Positions 7,875 to 16,097 of a stretch of 64,000 bases of DNA are shown piece after piece. The stretch is taken from assembly GCF_035946055.1 (NCBI RefSeq), contig NZ_CP108364.1:3782001-3846000 (forward strand). The letters run 5' to 3'. The notes below the pieces were generated by a model. That model was not told the origin of the DNA and ran no database searches. It saw nothing but the letters and a program-made list of their open reading frames with translations. Source of the DNA: Streptomyces sp. NBC_01341. GTDB lineage: Bacteria > Actinomycetota > Actinomycetes > Streptomycetales > Streptomycetaceae. The first letter of the stretch is position 1. Every line of letters begins with the position of its first letter. The translations under genes and the position numbers were made by a program.

Positions 7875-8019
7875 GGGGACCGTCCTTCCGTACCGCACTC
7901 ATCGGGTCTCGCTCAGATCATGCCAAGCAGTGTGCCCAACCGGCCGCGCGCATGTGCGACCGGATCCGAACGAAGTCCCCGCCCCACTGTGGGTGGCTGA
8001 CTATCAGGCTGACAAAGAT

Positions 8020-8047
8020 CGGCCCCGCCTGCGAACAGACGGGGCCG
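8020..8047 (-). terminator. Terminator of the rpmH-rnpA-yidD-yidC-jag operon
   Basis: Stem CGGCCCCGCCTG with CAGACGGGGCCG (one mismatch) around a four-base loop, 17 bp beyond the jag stop on the reverse strand. Confidence 0.7.
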
Positions 8048-8064
8048 ACACAACAAGGATCCGG

Positions 8065-8574
8065 TCAGGCCGGAAGAACGACGACGAAGCGCTGCGGCTC
8101 CTCGCCCTCGGACTCACTTCGCAGACCCGCCGCGGCGATCGCGTCGTGCACGACCTTGCGCTCGAAGGGCGTCATGGGCTCGAGCTTCACCGGCTCGCCG
8201 GAGCTCTTGACCTCGTCCGCGGCCTTGGCCCCCAGTGCGGCGAGAACCTCACGCTTCTGGGCCCGGAAGCCGGCGATGTCCAGCATCAGGCGGCTGCGGT
8301 CACCGGTCTCACGGTGAACAGCCAGGCGCGTCAGCTCCTGGAGCGCTTCCAGCACCTCACCGTCGCGACCCACGAGCTTCTGCAGGTCACGCGCCGAGTC
8401 GCTGATGATCGAGACCGCGGCCCGGTCCGCCTCCACATCCATGTCGATGTCGCCGTCGAGGTCGGCAATGTCGAGCAGGCCTTCGAGGTAGTCGGCCGCG
8501 ATCTCGCCCTCCTGCTCGAGGCGGGTCAGAGTGTCGCTGCCCTCAGCGGCCGTGGTGGTGGTGCCTTCCGTCAC
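8065..8574 (-). CDS. jag: Jag/KhpB-type RNA-binding protein (KH-R3H)
   Basis: 169 residues. A KH-like segment in the middle (LQKLVGRDGEVLEALQELTRLA) and an R3H domain at the C-terminus (LEPMTPFERKVVHDAIAAAG) identify the SpoIIIJ-associated protein family, cytoplasmic RNA-binding proteins that in other bacteria pair with KhpA and affect cell elongation. The N-terminal Jag_N domain of Firmicutes is absent, and instead there is an acidic stretch (DIADLDGDIDMDVEAD), as usual in actinobacteria. GTG start at 8574, 14 bp after yidC; part of the conserved rpmH operon. Confidence 0.9.
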   Translation of the reverse strand: MTEGTTTTAAEGSDTLTRLEQEGEIAADYLEGLLDIADLDGDIDMDVEADRAAVSIISDSARDLQKLVGRDGEVLEALQELTRLAVHRETGDRSRLMLDIAGFRAQKREVLAALGAKAADEVKSSGEPVKLEPMTPFERKVVHDAIAAAGLRSESEGEEPQRFVVVLPA

Positions 8575-8588
8575 GGATGGACTCCTTC

Positions 8589-9857
8589 TTACTTCTTGGA
8601 CGGGTGCTTGGGCCGCTGCGGGCCCTTGCGCTGTCCGGACTTGGCTTGGCGTGAGGAGCCGGACGCGGCGGGCTTGCCCGTCGGCTTCGGCTTGTCTTCC
8701 TGCGGTGCGTCCTGCTTCTCCAGCGAGGTCTTGGGTCCCGAGTCGCCGGAGTCGGAGTCCTTCGCCGCACCGGGGTGCGTGGCGGCAGTGTGGCGCTTCG
8801 CCTTCGTCTGGCGCTTGGGCTGCTGCCGCTTGGCCGGAGTACCGCCCTCGGCCTCGAGTACCGCGGCTTCACTCTTCGCCACCGTGCCGTCCTCCTGGGC
8901 CGCGAGGCCCAGCTTCCCGAGGCCGGTGATGAACTTGCGCTCGATGTCGTTGCGGTCGGGGCCCTTGGCGACGATGGCCTTGACGGTGTTGCGCCGCGTC
9001 CTGCCCCGCACGTCGCCGTGCGCGGTCACGCTCTTCAGCACCCTGCCCAGGTAGGCGTCCTGCGCCTTGCTGCCAGGAGTGGGATTCCGGTTGATCACGT
9101 ACATCTGCTGACCCATGGTCCAGACGTTCGTGGTCAGCCAGTACACGAGGACACCGACGGGGAAGTTGATGCCGGTGACGGCGAAGATCACGGGGAAGAT
9201 GTACATCAGCATCTTCTGCTGCTGCATGTACGGCGTCTTCACCGTGAGGTCGACGTTCTTCGTCATCAGTTGGCGCTGAGTGAAGAACTGCGACGCCGAC
9301 ATCATCACGATCATGATCGCGGTGACGACACGCACGTCCAGCAGGGAGGCGCCGAGCGCCTGCACCTTGTCTTCACTGTCCAGGAACTTGGCCGCCAGCG
9401 GAGCGCCGAAGATGTGCGCCTTACGCGCACTGTCCAGGAGCGGCTGGTCGATGACACCGATCGTCTTGCCCGAGGCGATGGCCGAGAGCACGTGGTACAG
9501 GGCGAAGAAGAACGGGGACTGCGCCAGGATGGGAAGGCACGAGGAGAGCGGGTTGGTACCCGTCTCCTTGTACAGCTTCATCATCTCTTCGGACTGACGC
9601 TGCTTGTCGTTCTTGTAGCGCTCCTGGATCGCCTTCATCTTCGGCTGGAGCACCTGCATGTTCCGGGTCGACTTGATCTGCTTCACGAAGAGCGGGATCA
9701 GGCAGATCCGGATCAGGATCACGAGGGACACGATGGACAGGCCCCAGGCCCACCCCGTGTCGTCCCCGAAAATCGCTCCGTACAGCTTGTGGAACTGGAC
9801 GATGACCCACGAGACAGGTGTGGTGATAAAGCTGAACAGACTGGCAATCGTGTCCAC
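8589..9857 (-). CDS. yidC: Membrane protein insertase YidC
   Basis: 422 residues with GTG start at 9857. The 60KD_IMP/Oxa1 core with five membrane segments lies in the first 280 residues: an N-terminal segment, LSIVSLVILIRICLIPLFVK with the catalytically important groove arginine, LSSCLPILAQSPFFFALYHV, and two C-terminal segments. The last 140 residues are a hydrophilic Lys/Gln/Ser-rich tail, likely ribosome-contacting. It inserts and folds inner membrane proteins alone or with Sec. Located three bases after yidD in the rpmH operon. Confidence 0.95.
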   Translation of the reverse strand: MDTIASLFSFITTPVSWVIVQFHKLYGAIFGDDTGWAWGLSIVSLVILIRICLIPLFVKQIKSTRNMQVLQPKMKAIQERYKNDKQRQSEEMMKLYKETGTNPLSSCLPILAQSPFFFALYHVLSAIASGKTIGVIDQPLLDSARKAHIFGAPLAAKFLDSEDKVQALGASLLDVRVVTAIMIVMMSASQFFTQRQLMTKNVDLTVKTPYMQQQKMLMYIFPVIFAVTGINFPVGVLVYWLTTNVWTMGQQMYVINRNPTPGSKAQDAYLGRVLKSVTAHGDVRGRTRRNTVKAIVAKGPDRNDIERKFITGLGKLGLAAQEDGTVAKSEAAVLEAEGGTPAKRQQPKRQTKAKRHTAATHPGAAKDSDSGDSGPKTSLEKQDAPQEDKPKPTGKPAASGSSRQAKSGQRKGPQRPKHPSKK

Positions 9858-9860
9858 TAA

Positions 9861-10220
9861 TCAGGCTCCTTGAGCTTTGGGCGAGGTCTCTTTGGCCGGG
9901 CTCAGGGGTTCGGAGACCGACCCCCCGGAAGGCACATCGGCGGCTGAGTCCCCGCCCTTGCCGCCGCGCAAAGAGCTGCGCAGCAGTTCGTGCCACCGCG
10001 GACGTTTGCGTGGCGGTACGTAATCCACGCCACCGGGTGACCACGGATTGCAACGCAGGATGCGCCATGCGGTCAGCGCTGTTCCCTTGATCGCTCCGTG
10101 CCGGTCGATCGCCGTATATCCATAGTGGGAACACGACGGGTAGTACCGGCAGACGGGCCCGAGGAGCGGGCTGATCGTCCACTGGTACAGCTTGATGAGA
10201 GCCAGCAGCGGGTACTTCAT
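9861..10220 (-). CDS. yidD: Membrane protein insertion efficiency factor YidD
   Basis: 119 residues. The conserved YidD core is visible: LYQWTISPLLGPVCRYYPSC, SHYGYTAIDRHG, and AWRILRCNPWSPGGVD. It is a small peripheral membrane protein with an N-terminal amphipathic helix thought to assist YidC. The C-terminal 40 residues are a variable extension. ATG at 10220 overlaps the rnpA stop (ATGA). Confidence 0.95.
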   Translation of the reverse strand: MKYPLLALIKLYQWTISPLLGPVCRYYPSCSHYGYTAIDRHGAIKGTALTAWRILRCNPWSPGGVDYVPPRKRPRWHELLRSSLRGGKGGDSAADVPSGGSVSEPLSPAKETSPKAQGA

Positions 10221-10588
10221 CGCGCGCCCCCTCCCAGCAACCGCCGGAGGGCGGCATCCAGGTCTCGGGCCAGCTGTGCATGATCGGCGTCACCCGATCC
10301 GGGCAACGCTCGTACGACAACAAGGCTACCGGGGGGCAGCTGAGCCAGCCGATCGCGTACCAGATGGCGAAGTTTCCGCTTCACCGCGGTGCGGACGACG
10401 GCTCCCCCCACTGCTTTGCTGACAACGAAACCCGCACGCGGCGGAGGAGCACTCTCCCCAGTCACGTGCGGGTCCGTTACACCGCTGCTTAGATGGACGA
10501 CGAGGAGCGGGCGTCCTGCCCTACGCCCTCGTCGTACCGCGGTCGCGAAGTCCTCGCGCCGCCTCAGCCGATTCTCTGAAGGCAGCAC
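10217..10588 (-). CDS. rnpA: Ribonuclease P protein component
   Basis: 123 residues. Protein subunit of RNase P, which matures the 5' ends of tRNAs. Family pattern: N-terminal LPSENRLRRREDFATAVRRG, then RAGFVVSKAVGGAVVRTAVKR containing the RNR-like basic helix, and KLRHLVRDRL. GTG at 10588 is chosen because all family members begin with (V/M)LP near this point; the frame is open for 27 more codons. It lies 19 bp after rpmH and overlaps yidD. Confidence 0.94.
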   Translation of the reverse strand: MLPSENRLRRREDFATAVRRGRRAGRPLLVVHLSSGVTDPHVTGESAPPPRAGFVVSKAVGGAVVRTAVKRKLRHLVRDRLAQLPPGSLVVVRALPGSGDADHAQLARDLDAALRRLLGGGAR

Positions 10589-10607
10589 GTCATGGACCTG
10601 TAAGCGA

Positions 10608-10745
10608 TCAGGCGGACAGGCTGCTGCGGCCCTTGCCACGGCGGTTCGCGAGAATCGCGCGGCCGGCACGGGTACGCATACGCAGCCGGAAGCCGTGGGT
10701 CTTGGCGCGACGACGGTTGTTCGGCTGGAAGGTGCGCTTGCTCAC
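10608..10745 (-). CDS. rpmH: 50S ribosomal protein L34
   Basis: 45 residues, starting GTG at 10745. The sequence runs [19 protein letters not shown], then [20 protein letters not shown], the invariant L34 pattern. First gene of the rpmH-rnpA-yidD-yidC-jag operon, divergent from dnaA. Confidence 0.97.
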
Positions 10746-11126
10746 TCGGGGGCTCCAGAAATGATTCGTGTGTTGGCGGGACATCGCCTGGCTGTCACCG
10801 TGCGCCCACGAGGAACTCGCGTAAACGCCTTAGTGCACCGCTTCACAATCACAGATCGTGATCTTTGCCCATCGGAGGCAGGCGGCAGCAGCCATCGACA
10901 ACTCGACCTGGTCACGGTACGCGCGGCTGCGCCATTCGGTCAAACCGGCTTCGCGGCACCCCATGCTGTACACAGCCTGTGGACAACAACTTGAACCGCG
11001 CGGGTCGCCCTGACTACCGTGGCTGAACTCCGGTTCCTTTCCTTCCCCCCTGCCGGGCCTCACCCGACCCGACCCATCCCGTCCCGAGAAGCACACATTC
11101 GTGGGACATGCGAGAGAGCGTGCCTT
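10746..11126. promoter_or_regulatory. Divergent rpmH/dnaA promoter region
   Basis: 380 bp without a gene. It contains a perfect DnaA box on the reverse strand (TGTGGACAA, 10978-10986) four bases upstream of a possible dnaA promoter, TTGAAC (10991-10996), 18-bp spacer, TACCGT (11015-11020). A DnaA box beside the promoter fits autorepression of dnaA, known in Streptomyces. The rpmH promoter must lie on the other strand; I see no convincing hexamers. Confidence 0.65.
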
Positions 11127-12902
11127 GTGGCTGACGTACCTGCCGATCTTGCCGCAGTGTGGCCACGAGTGCTGGAACAACTCCTCGGGGAGGGCCAGCA
11201 GGCCATCGAGCCGAAGGACAAGCAGTGGATCGAGCGCTGCCAGCCCCTGGCACTCGTCGCCGACACCGCGCTGCTCGCCGTGCCCAACGAGTGGGGCAAG
11301 CGCGTCCTCGAGGGCAGACTCGCCCCGTTGATCAGCGAGACGCTGACGCGTGAATGCGGGCGTCCTATCAGGATCGCCATCACCGTCGACGACTCCGCCG
11401 GCGAGCCGCCGGCGCCGCCCGCACCCCCCATGCACGCGTCGCATGAGCCCCGCCGCTACCAGGGGCCCCAGCGCGACGAGCCCTCCCACAACGACGGGTA
11501 CGACGGCTACGGCTCCAGGCCCTCGGACGACGGGATGCCGACGGCCCGCCCCGCGTACCCGGACTACCAGCAGCACCGTCCCGAGCCCGGCGCCTGGCCC
11601 CGTGCCCAGGAGGACCTCGCCTGGCAGCCACGGCACGGTGGCTACCAGGAGCGCGACCCCTACGCCAGCCCGCGCCCGCAGCAGCCCCGGCACGACTACC
11701 GTCCGCAGCCGCCCGAGCACCAGGGCTACGACCAGCCGCGGGACGACCGCGACCGTCGTGACCTGCAGGAGCAGCAGCCGCAGCACCGCCAGGGCGGGCC
11801 GGGCACGGGCCGGGCCGGGGGCGGGCCGATGGGCGCACAGTCCCCGCCGCCTCCCGGCACGAACGAGCCGCACGCGAGGCTGAACCCGAAGTACCTCTTC
11901 GACACCTTCGTCATCGGCGCGTCCAACCGATTCGCCCACGCCGCGGCAGTCGCGGTGGCGGAGGCGCCCGCGAAGGCGTACAACCCCCTCTTCATCTACG
12001 GGGAGTCGGGCCTGGGGAAGACGCACCTGCTGCATGCCATCGGGCACTACGCGCGCAGCCTCTACCCGGGCACCCGGGTGCGGTACGTGAGCTCCGAGGA
12101 GTTCACCAACGAGTTCATCAACTCGATCCGCGACGGCAAGGGCGACACCTTCCGCAAGCGCTACCGGGACGTGGACATCCTCCTGGTCGACGACATCCAG
12201 TTCCTCGCGAGCAAGGAGTCGACGCAGGAGGAGTTCTTCCACACCTTCAACACGCTCCACAACGCGAACAAGCAGATCGTGCTGTCCTCGGACCGGCCGC
12301 CCAAGCAGCTGGTGACCCTGGAGGACCGGCTGCGCAACAGGTTCGAGTGGGGGCTGACGACCGACGTCCAGCCGCCCGAGCTCGAGACGCGTATCGCGAT
12401 CCTCCGCAAGAAGGCGGTGCAGGAGCAGCTCAACGCCCCGCCGGAGGTACTGGAGTTCATCGCGTCCCGCATCTCGCGGAACATCCGCGAGCTCGAGGGC
12501 GCGCTCATCCGTGTGACCGCGTTCGCGAGCCTCAACAGGCAGCCGGTGGACCTCGGTCTGACCGAGATCGTGCTCAAGGACCTGATCCCGGGAGGCGAGG
12601 ACTCGGCTCCCGAGATCACCGCTCCGGCCATCATGGCGGCCACCGCTGACTACTTCGGGCTGACGGTGGAGGACCTCTGCGGATCGTCGCGCAGCCGCGT
12701 GCTGGTGACGGCGCGGCAGATCGCCATGTACCTGTGCCGTGAGCTGACGGATCTCTCCCTGCCCAAGATCGGAGCCCAGTTCGGCGGGCGGGACCACACG
12801 ACGGTCATGCACGCCGACCGGAAGATCCGCGCGCTCATGGCGGAACGACGCTCCATCTACAACCAGGTCACCGAGCTCACCAACCGCATCAAGAACGGCT
12901 GA
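11127..12902 (+). CDS. dnaA: Chromosomal replication initiator DnaA
   Basis: 591 residues, longer than most DnaA proteins because of a roughly 150-residue Gln/Pro/Arg/Tyr-rich domain II (residues about 95-245), a Streptomyces trait. Domain I is at the N-terminus (LAAVWPRVLEQLL), domain III has Walker A GESGLGKTHLL near residue 291 and Walker B LLVDDIQFLASK, and domain IV carries the DNA-binding signature GGRDHTTVMHADRKI. It binds the boxes in the adjacent oriC and melts the origin. GTG at 11127 is chosen because the product then begins MADVPADLAAVW as in the family; the frame continues upstream to 11019. Confidence 0.97.
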   Translation: MADVPADLAAVWPRVLEQLLGEGQQAIEPKDKQWIERCQPLALVADTALLAVPNEWGKRVLEGRLAPLISETLTRECGRPIRIAITVDDSAGEPPAPPAPPMHASHEPRRYQGPQRDEPSHNDGYDGYGSRPSDDGMPTARPAYPDYQQHRPEPGAWPRAQEDLAWQPRHGGYQERDPYASPRPQQPRHDYRPQPPEHQGYDQPRDDRDRRDLQEQQPQHRQGGPGTGRAGGGPMGAQSPPPPGTNEPHARLNPKYLFDTFVIGASNRFAHAAAVAVAEAPAKAYNPLFIYGESGLGKTHLLHAIGHYARSLYPGTRVRYVSSEEFTNEFINSIRDGKGDTFRKRYRDVDILLVDDIQFLASKESTQEEFFHTFNTLHNANKQIVLSSDRPPKQLVTLEDRLRNRFEWGLTTDVQPPELETRIAILRKKAVQEQLNAPPEVLEFIASRISRNIRELEGALIRVTAFASLNRQPVDLGLTEIVLKDLIPGGEDSAPEITAPAIMAATADYFGLTVEDLCGSSRSRVLVTARQIAMYLCRELTDLSLPKIGAQFGGRDHTTVMHADRKIRALMAERRSIYNQVTELTNRIKNG

Positions 12903-12941
12903 GGCAGGAGCCGGCGGCACGTCCCCGCTCAGCGCACCCGG

Positions 12942-12983
12942 AGGCGCCTCCCGAGACCGCAAGGTCTTCGGGAGGCGCCTTTT
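12942..12983 (+). terminator. dnaA terminator
   Basis: Inverted repeat AGGCGCCTCCCGAGACC with GGTCTTCGGGAGGCGCCT (nearly perfect 17-18-bp stem, GCAA loop) followed by TTTTC, 40 bp after the dnaA stop. It separates dnaA transcription from oriC. Confidence 0.88.
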
Positions 12984-13878
12984 CTTCGTCAGGACCGGCT
13001 GAGACGCGCCCAGGAATCAGGCTGCCGAGACGGTGCGAGAGGCCGCTGTGCCCGCCTGAAGGGCTCGCCGAGACCGCTCTGGCCCTTGCCCGAGCAGGCG
13101 CCCCCTGCGCGGACTGTTCGAATGCGGGCCTCTGAGGGGCCCTTCTCCACAGGTGACCCGGGATTTTGGCGTCCACAGCCTGGGGACTGCGAAGTTGTTC
13201 ATATTGCGTCCACAGGCCTGACTGTCGATACTCCATCAGGCCAGGTCAGGTGCCTGGGGATTTGTGGTCAACGATGATCCACAGCCTGTGGACAGAATTT
13301 TCGTCCACAGGGCCTCGATGCTGTTGTCCACCGGCGGCCCACAGGCCAGGCGCTCTTGTCCCCAGCTTCTCCACACGCCTGTCCACTGTTCGGCAACCCG
13401 ACACCCGCCTTCACTGCCAAGAGTGAAAGGCGTCACACCGGGGGTCGTGGTTGGGCTGTGGGGAACGGGGGTAAACCTGGGGACAGCCCTGGGGAGAAGT
13501 CACCCCGCCCTGTGCATCGGGTGTGCAGAACTTTCCTGTGTCCACAGAAGTGCCCGGTTGTCCACCGGTGCCACCCACAGGGTCGGTGGACAAAAAACCG
13601 ATGGTGACCTGCGCAAACGACGTTATCCACGGTTTCCACAGGACCTACTACTACTACCACTCAGAGTTAGCCAGGAATCAGCTTCGAAGTGGGGCCTGTG
13701 CACAACTCGAGCGGCGAGCTCGGCGAACCTCTTGGCGCGACTTGACCCCGAGCAGCAACGGCTGTCGGCGCCGTACGTCAGACTGGACCCCGGCGGCCTC
13801 CCCAGCCCATCGGCGGGGAGCCCCGGTCAGACGACGAAGGCCAGCAGGGCGAGCGAGCAACAGCAGGAGGCGGTTCCG
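12984..13878. other. Origin of replication oriC
   Basis: About 0.9 kb without genes between dnaA and dnaN, packed with DnaA boxes close to TTGTCCACA. Forward: 13143 (TTCTCCACA), 13169, 13206 (GCGTCCACA), 13275 (TGATCCACA), 13301 (TCGTCCACA), 13324, 13356, 13367, 13379, 13538 (GTGTCCACA), 13558 (TTGTCCACC), 13623, 13632. Reverse: 13287, 13457, 13478, 13585. They form two groups (13143-13387 and 13457-13640), as in known Streptomyces origins with many boxes. A TAC-repeat lies right of the last pair. No frame crossing it looks coding. Confidence 0.95.
13623..13660 (+). other. Candidate origin unwinding element (two abutting DnaA boxes, GC spacer, DnaA-trio run)
   Basis: Boxes TTATCCACG (13623-13631) and GTTTCCACA (13632-13640) abut, followed by GGACC and then TAC-TAC-TAC-TAC-CAC (13646-13660). 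The same order (boxes, short GC segment, trinucleotides with central A) defines the basal unwinding system described in Bacillus subtilis. Pattern seen directly; function inferred. Confidence 0.6.
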
Positions 13879-15009
13879 GTGAAGATCCGGGTGGAGCGCG
13901 ATGTACTCGCGGAGGCAGTGGCCTGGGTGGCCCGCAGCCTCCCGGCCCGGCCTCCGGCTCCCGTTCTCGCGGGCCTTCTCCTGAAGGCCGAGGACGGTGC
14001 CCTCAGCTTCTCGAGCTTCGACTACGAGGTCTCGGCCAAGGTCTCCGTGGACGCGGAGATCGAGGATGACGGCACGGTCCTCGTCTCCGGCCGGCTGCTC
14101 GCCGACATCTGCCGTGCCCTGCCGAACCGCCCCGTCGAGATCTCCACAGACGGTGTGCGGGCGACGGTCGTCTGCGGCTCCTCCCGATTCACACTCCACA
14201 CACTGCCTGTGGAGGAGTACCCCGCGCTTCCGCAGATGCCGACCGCCACGGGCACCGTCCCGGGTGAGGTCTTCGCCTCTGCCGCGGCCCAGGTCGCGAT
14301 CGCGGCGGGGCGCGACGACACCCTGCCCGTCCTGACCGGTGTCCGGATCGAGATCGAGGGCGACACCGTCACCCTCGCGTCGACCGACCGCTACCGCTTC
14401 GCGGTCCGTGAGTTCCTCTGGAAGCCCGAGAACCCGGACGCCTCGGCCGTGGCCCTGGTGCCCGCCAAGACGCTCCTGGACACCGCCAAGGCACTTACCA
14501 GCGGCGACACGGTCACCCTGGCGCTGTCGGGTTCGGGGGCCGGCGAGGGCCTGATCGGTTTCGAGGGCGCGGGCCGTCGTACGACCACCCGCCTGCTCGA
14601 GGGCGACCTGCCGAAGTACCGGACGCTCTTCCCCACCGAGTTCAACTCGGTCGCGGTCATCGAGACCGCGCCGTTCGTCGAGGCCGTCAAGCGTGTGGCC
14701 CTCGTCGCCGAGCGGAACACTCCGGTGCGCCTCAGCTTCGAGCAGGGCGTCCTGATCCTCGAAGCGGGCTCCAGCGACGACGCACAGGCTGTGGAGCGGG
14801 TCGACGCGGTGCTCGAGGGGGACGACATCTCGATCGCCTTCAACCCGACCTTCCTGCTGGACGGGCTCAGCGCCATCGACTCCCCGGTGGCCCAGCTCTC
14901 CTTCACGACGTCGACCAAGCCCGCCCTCCTGAGCGGCCGGCCCGCCGTCGACGCCGAGGCCGACGCGGCCTACAAGTACCTGATCATGCCCGTTCGTCTC
15001 TCGGGCTGA
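13879..15009 (+). CDS. dnaN: DNA polymerase III beta sliding clamp
   Basis: 376 residues, normal clamp length, built from three homologous domains (about 1-125, 126-250, 251-376). Typical segments are FSSFDYEVSAKV, GRLLADICRALP, and the C-terminal YKYLIMPVRLSG that shapes the partner-binding pocket. It encircles DNA and tethers the replicative polymerase. GTG at 13879 is supported by AGGAGG at 13865-13870; the frame is open far upstream through oriC but that part does not look coding. Confidence 0.96.
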   Translation: MKIRVERDVLAEAVAWVARSLPARPPAPVLAGLLLKAEDGALSFSSFDYEVSAKVSVDAEIEDDGTVLVSGRLLADICRALPNRPVEISTDGVRATVVCGSSRFTLHTLPVEEYPALPQMPTATGTVPGEVFASAAAQVAIAAGRDDTLPVLTGVRIEIEGDTVTLASTDRYRFAVREFLWKPENPDASAVALVPAKTLLDTAKALTSGDTVTLALSGSGAGEGLIGFEGAGRRTTTRLLEGDLPKYRTLFPTEFNSVAVIETAPFVEAVKRVALVAERNTPVRLSFEQGVLILEAGSSDDAQAVERVDAVLEGDDISIAFNPTFLLDGLSAIDSPVAQLSFTTSTKPALLSGRPAVDAEADAAYKYLIMPVRLSG

Positions 15010-15154
15010 TCCGGGCACCGTTCCTCTTACCGCGGCTTCCGGTGGGCAGGCTCAGCGCCGAGCGTGCCCACCCCGCCGCCCCCCGCCGTGCCGTCCTGGG
15101 CGGGCGTAGGCTCGGACCCGGGTACGAATCGGCACAACGCTAAAGGAATCTCTG

Positions 15155-16033
15155 ATGGAGCTCGGTCTCGTCGGCCTCGGCAAGATGGGCGGCAACATGC
15201 GCGAGCGCATCCGCCGCGCAGGCCACACCGTCATCGGTTACGACCGCAACGCGGACATCGCCGATGTCCACAGCCTCGAAGAGCTTGTGGGCAAGCTCAA
15301 GGGCCCGCGCGTCGTGTGGGTCATGGTCCCGGCGGGTGCCGCGACCCAGTCCACCGTCGACGAGCTGGCCGAGCTGCTCTCCCCGGGTGACGTCGTCGTG
15401 GACGGTGGGAACTCCCGCTGGACCGACGACGAGAAGCACGCCGTCGAGCTCGGCATCAAGGGCATCGGCTTCGTCGACTGCGGTGTCTCCGGCGGCGTCT
15501 GGGGCCTGGAGAACGGCTACGCCCTGATGTACGGCGGCGACGCGGCCCACGTCGAGAAGGTCCAGCCGATCTTCGACGCGCTCAAGCCGGAGGGCCAGTT
15601 CGGCTCCGTCCACGCGGGCAAGGTCGGCGCCGGCCACTTCGCCAAGATGGTCCACAACGGCATCGAGTACGCCATGATGCAGGCGTACGCCGAGGGCTGG
15701 GAGCTCCTGGAGAAGGTCGACTCCGTCACGGACGTGCGCGAGGTCTTCCGCTCCTGGCAGGAGGGCACGGTCATCCGTTCCTGGCTGCTCGACCTGGCGG
15801 TCAACGCGCTGGACGACGACGAGCACCTGGACCAGCTGCGCGGCTTCGCCGCCGACTCGGGCGAGGGCCGGTGGACGGTCGAGGCCGCCATCGACAACGC
15901 GGTGCCGCTGCCCGCGATCACCGCTTCGCTGTTCGCGCGCTTCGCCTCGCGGCAGGACGACTCCCCGCAGATGAAGATGATCGCCGCGCTGCGCAACCAG
16001 TTCGGCGGGCACGCGGTCGAGAACAAGAAGTAG
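15155..16033 (+). CDS. gnd: 6-phosphogluconate dehydrogenase (decarboxylating), short form
   Basis: 292 residues, the short (about 300) type rather than the 470-residue NADP form; short forms are often NAD-preferring. N-terminal nucleotide-binding GLVGLGKMGGNM, substrate signature VDCGVSGGVWGLENGYALM, and the catalytic helix GAGHFAKMVHNGIEYAMM with the proton-transferring lysine are all present. It converts 6-phosphogluconate to ribulose 5-phosphate with CO2 release. A gene for pentose-phosphate metabolism between dnaN and recF is characteristic of Streptomyces origins. Start ATG at 15155 after AAAGGAAT. Confidence 0.93.
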   Translation: MELGLVGLGKMGGNMRERIRRAGHTVIGYDRNADIADVHSLEELVGKLKGPRVVWVMVPAGAATQSTVDELAELLSPGDVVVDGGNSRWTDDEKHAVELGIKGIGFVDCGVSGGVWGLENGYALMYGGDAAHVEKVQPIFDALKPEGQFGSVHAGKVGAGHFAKMVHNGIEYAMMQAYAEGWELLEKVDSVTDVREVFRSWQEGTVIRSWLLDLAVNALDDDEHLDQLRGFAADSGEGRWTVEAAIDNAVPLPAITASLFARFASRQDDSPQMKMIAALRNQFGGHAVENKK

Positions 16034-16097
16034 CCGCTGAAGTAAGCGGCAGGCGGTACAGCAGCACACGGAAGAGAAGTCGGAAAGGTCGGCGACC

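Noticed and set aside
10830..12962. 710-codon reverse-strand frame opposite dnaA
   Set aside because: Shadow frame of dnaA; repetitive Arg/Val/Leu composition and no motif.
13697..13705. TGTGCACAA as a further DnaA box
   Set aside because: It deviates at the central position (GC instead of GG/GA) and is symmetrical; too weak to count.
13264..13878. Open frame extending dnaN upstream through oriC
   Set aside because: It is filled with DnaA boxes and shows no conserved protein features; the GTG at 13879 with AGGAGG gives the normal clamp length.
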